Source: Ruminococcus flavefaciens (lineage in GTDB: Bacteria; Bacillota; Clostridia; Oscillospirales; Ruminococcaceae). From it: a stretch of DNA of 33,143 nucleotides. The stretch lies in NCBI GenBank assembly GCA_902760805.1, contig CACWHY010000020.1:1-33143 (forward strand), written 5' to 3'. Positions 31,274 through 33,143 of the stretch are shown here, one piece after another; position 1 is the stretch's first letter; each line of letters begins with the position of its first letter. Under the pieces are notes generated by a model that ran no database searches, was not told where the DNA came from, and saw only the letters and a program-made list of their open reading frames with translations. Made by a program: the position numbers and the translations under genes.

Positions 31274-32485
31274 TTAACCGATATTCTTATATCTCTCAGA
31301 AGAGCTGACACCCATTTGACACCCGTCGATGTATTCATTCAGCTTGCTGATCTGGTGGACTTTATGCTGCTTATCGAGATGAGTATAAATCGCAAGAGTT
31401 GTGTTTACGTCGCTGTGACCTGCCTGTTCCTTAGCTGTAAGGACGTCCACACCAGCAAAATACAGCATAGTTATATATGTATGCCGGAGGTAATGTGCGG
31501 TGAAAGGCTCGATCACCATAGGGATCTTTACGGGGGCAAATCTGCTCTTTGGCTTCTGAAAAGCCTGCATATTACCATATTCGTCCGGTACCAGGACTCT
31601 TGAAAAATCACCGTATCGGAAATTCAGCTCAGAAAGATAGCTGTTCCAGAGTCTCTTCCAGGCACTGTCGCTCATGAGTTTCCCGTTCTTCGTCGGACAA
31701 ACCAGCATATTATTCTCACGGTCAGCTCCGGAGAGGTATTCAACGAGTATCTTAGGGATAAATACTGTTCTTGTACCCGACTTGGATTTAGCGCCCTGCT
31801 TGACGATCAGCTTCCCGTCAACGGCCTCGACGGACTTGTTCACTGATATCGTACCTGCGTCGAGGTCAATGTCAGACCAGAGCAGCGGGATCAGCTCGCC
31901 CCGGCGCAGCCCGGCAAAAAGCATTATCATGGCAGCTGTCTGAGCTCTGTGGGGAGTGTTGATGATCCATGCCTGCTCTTCCTCGGTCAGAGCCCGACGG
32001 TCGCTTTCCTCGCCGGACTTTTTCGGGATCTTGACCGCAGAAGCTGGATTGAATTCAATGACCCTGTTGTCGATAGCAAGCTGGAAGATCTGAGCACACA
32101 TTCCCCGGATCTGCTTCAGCGTATACTCAGCGAGATGAGCGTTGTCGATAATGACTTCTTGAATGTCCTGATTTCGCACTTTCGAGATCGGCAGCGAATA
32201 CAGGTGGCTGATATACTTTTCCTTGGCGGCATAGGCTTTGAACTTCTTGTCAGAGACCTCAGTCTTTTTCAGCTTCAGCCAGCGCCGTGTCCAGTCGCCG
32301 AAAGTGTCTCTCTGAGCGAACGGATCCAGTCCCTTGCCAAGCTGTAGCCGGACTTCCTGGACCTTTGCATTGAGCTCCCTTTGGGTAGTGGCATAAACGT
32401 ACTTGTATCTGAGTCTGCCGTCCTCGACGCCCAGATAGATCTTAGCCTGGAGCCGTCCGTCGGCTCTTTTCTTGTTTTTTGGCAT
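31274..32485 (-). CDS. int: Tyrosine site-specific integrase
   Basis: Catalyses integration and excision at the adjacent tRNA-Thr site. It has 403 residues: N-terminal arm-binding domain (about 8-50), SAM-like core-binding domain (about 60-150), catalytic domain (about 165-385). Catalytic set: Arg194 (GLRRGEL), Lys235 region, His331 and Arg334 (HYLRH), His357 (AGHS) and Tyr367 (AIYTH). It belongs to the Tn916/phage integrase type of Firmicutes. The ATG at 32485 is supported by AAAGGGGTG 8 bases upstream; a GTG at 32509 lies too early. It reads toward the attachment site. Confidence 0.95.
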   Translation of the reverse strand: MPKNKKRADGRLQAKIYLGVEDGRLRYKYVYATTQRELNAKVQEVRLQLGKGLDPFAQRDTFGDWTRRWLKLKKTEVSDKKFKAYAAKEKYISHLYSLPISKVRNQDIQEVIIDNAHLAEYTLKQIRGMCAQIFQLAIDNRVIEFNPASAVKIPKKSGEESDRRALTEEEQAWIINTPHRAQTAAMIMLFAGLRRGELIPLLWSDIDLDAGTISVNKSVEAVDGKLIVKQGAKSKSGTRTVFIPKILVEYLSGADRENNMLVCPTKNGKLMSDSAWKRLWNSYLSELNFRYGDFSRVLVPDEYGNMQAFQKPKSRFAPVKIPMVIEPFTAHYLRHTYITMLYFAGVDVLTAKEQAGHSDVNTTLAIYTHLDKQHKVHQISKLNEYIDGCQMGVSSSERYKNIG

Positions 32486-32502
32486 AAAAATGCACCCCTT
32501 TC

Positions 32503-32557
32503 TTGACACAGGAAGAAAGACGTGCTATACTAAAACTGTCGAGGTTTGAGTATAGCA
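32503..32557. promoter_or_regulatory. Facing promoters in an inverted repeat upstream of integrase
   Basis: TGCTATACT (32523-32531) and AGTATAGCA (32549-32557) are perfect inverted 9-base arms, extended inward by AAAC / GTTT after one mismatch, with centre TGTCGAG. The left arm is the -10 (TATACT, 32526-32531) of a plus-strand promoter with TTGACA at 32503-32508 and a 17-bp spacer. The right arm gives the same extended -10 on the minus strand, facing the integrase, with no good -35. Confidence 0.65.
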
Positions 32558-32615
32558 ATACTCTCCTTACTGTCCCTCACTGGTGTTGGCGCACCGGTGG
32601 GGGATCATTTATTTT
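32538..32615 (+). ncRNA. Candidate small RNA with two hairpins
   Basis: The transcript predicted from the plus-strand promoter starts near 32538. It would hold GAGTAT-AGCA-ATACTC (32548-32563) and then a 12-base-pair hairpin CCCTCACTGGTG / CACCGGTGGGGG (32574-32603, loop TTGGCG), followed by ATCATTTATTTT, a weak terminator tail. It has no reading frame of note and overlaps the end of the zeta-like gene in antisense only slightly. No known RNA family was recognised. Confidence 0.4.
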
Positions 32616-33132
32616 AGGTAGTTATTCAGTTCAAAGAGCCAATCAGGTGTATTCCCACCTTTGAAAATGAGTTGACCGTTTCTGTATTCAGCTTTTTCTA
32701 CAAATCCATTTTCATTGTCGAAGAAGCGTACCTCATTACAATAGGGAAGTACTTTCGCAAGGTCGTTAAATCGCTTGATATAACGCCTTTCAACACACGG
32801 TTTTTGATACGCTTTATGCTCTCTTCTGCGGAGCTCACGCCCACATAGTAAAGCCTAATGAAGTAGCCGAGGTCACGGGCTCTCTGAATGGTCTTGACTG
32901 TTCTTACGCCAGAGAGAGTTGTTTCCTGTGTGAAATTGACTCGTTTTTTAAGGCAGTCGTCTATCAGTGCTATAGCAGCTTTACCGCCTTTTATGCGGTC
33001 ACCGCCTCGTTCTTTTGTTAGCTTATCCGTGTCGATGATGATACCAAGTTCTGAGCTTTCGGCGGATAATACTCCCGAAAGACTGCTTTTGCCTGAGCCG
33101 TTGACTCCGCCGATTATTGTGTATATTTTCAT
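32609..33132 (-). pseudogene. Zeta-toxin-like P-loop kinase gene, frameshifted
   Basis: The first 113 codons (33132 to about 32794) give a zeta-toxin/AAA_33-like kinase with P-loop GGVNGSGKSS, IIDTDKL, TQETTLSG and RIKNRV. The frame then goes wrong: the remaining 31 codons up to 32698 are junk, while another frame from 32791 reads ERRYIKRFNDLAKVLPYC, then NEVRFFDNENGF and finally LFELNNYLK with a stop at 32609. The two halves join as one protein if about a dozen residues between RV and ERRY, where the family usually has a KGGH segment, were deleted out of frame. Probably inactive. Zeta kinases phosphorylate UDP-sugars or act as ATPases of unknown role. The ATG at 33132 is near the window edge. 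Confidence 0.8.
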
Positions 33133-33143
33133 AAGTTGCCCCC

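Larger units (their letters stand above)
31208..33143. mobile_element. Left end of an integrated element at tRNA-Thr (continues past window)
   Basis: The tRNA-Thr fragment is the left boundary, followed by a tyrosine integrase, a regulatory inverted repeat with a candidate small RNA, and a frameshifted zeta-toxin-like gene. The type (phage, ICE or satellite) cannot be told from the part visible. Confidence 0.75.

Noticed and set aside
31226-31603. Plus-strand frame of 125 codons opposite the end of the integrase gene
   Set aside because: It runs through the tRNA-Thr fragment and is antisense to conserved integrase motifs; a shadow frame.
32440-32552. A small TTG-started frame overlapping the integrase start, as a possible leader peptide or excisionase
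   Set aside because: The AAGGAGAG site is only about two bases from the TTG, and the product has no excisionase pattern; the region is better explained by promoters and hairpins.
32544-32603. Resemblance of the hairpin region to a Cas9 tracrRNA or CRISPR repeat
   Set aside because: No repeat array, no anti-repeat and no cas gene in the window; the likeness is limited to a few bases of GTTTGAG.

Overview
The window reads as chromosome from a fibre-degrading, cellulosome-forming Firmicute, most likely Ruminococcus (Oscillospiraceae). The grounds are a secreted GH9 cellulase with a ruminococcal-style dockerin, Firmicute-type DnaD/DnaI-like primosome genes, strong Shine-Dalgarno sites, sigma-A promoters with 17-bp spacers, and Thr-rich linkers. 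The species call is inference; the moderate G+C resembles R. champanellensis more than R. albus.

Layout. 1-2120: ribosome rescue and wall recycling on the minus strand (ssrA tmRNA, an LD-carboxypeptidase, smpB). 2200-6543: an AraC regulator followed by a 1074-residue secreted enzyme, CBM4-Ig-GH9-dockerin-GH16. 6564-12417: a COG0523 GTPase, a heterodimeric ABC exporter pair and a UDP-sugar pyrophosphorylase. 12488-19219: a sugar-uptake locus in which cytosolic GH3 glycosidase, lipoprotein binding protein and two permeases run leftward and an AraC regulator diverges from them. 19234-23913: cysK, an ABC-F protein, an ACT-domain protein and a cytosolic GH43 in one rightward run. 23912-27652: radical SAM protein, tRNA-Leu(CAA), uppP, an amino-acid binding lipoprotein and a left-handed beta-helix protein on the minus strand. 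27671-28740: a membrane-anchored SGNH hydrolase with a 29-Thr run. 28739-30752: dnaD and a dnaI-like gene. 30782-33143: a degraded gene, a 3' fragment of tRNA-Thr acting as an attachment site, a tyrosine integrase, a candidate small RNA and a frameshifted zeta-toxin-like gene, which together form the left end of an integrated element that continues past the window.

How the genes fit. The GH9/GH16 enzyme should cut cellulose and mixed-linkage beta-glucan outside the cell. The binding protein and permeases would import oligosaccharides, and the signal-less GH3 and GH43 enzymes would finish them in the cytosol. No transporter ATPase is present here, so a shared one elsewhere is expected. Both AraC genes carry GCAATT-core boxes upstream, and the second has pairs 21-22 bp apart on both sides of its divergent intergenic region, fitting activation of GH3 and self-control.

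The least ordinary signals are: the dockerin lying between two catalytic modules; two unlinked promoters (cysK and dnaD) that agree even across the spacer; an inverted repeat flanking the dnaD -10 box; two facing TGCTATACT boxes in an inverted repeat upstream of the integrase, one driving a putative two-hairpin RNA; and the tRNA-Thr fragment marking the element end. All functional assignments come from reading motifs; no database search was run.
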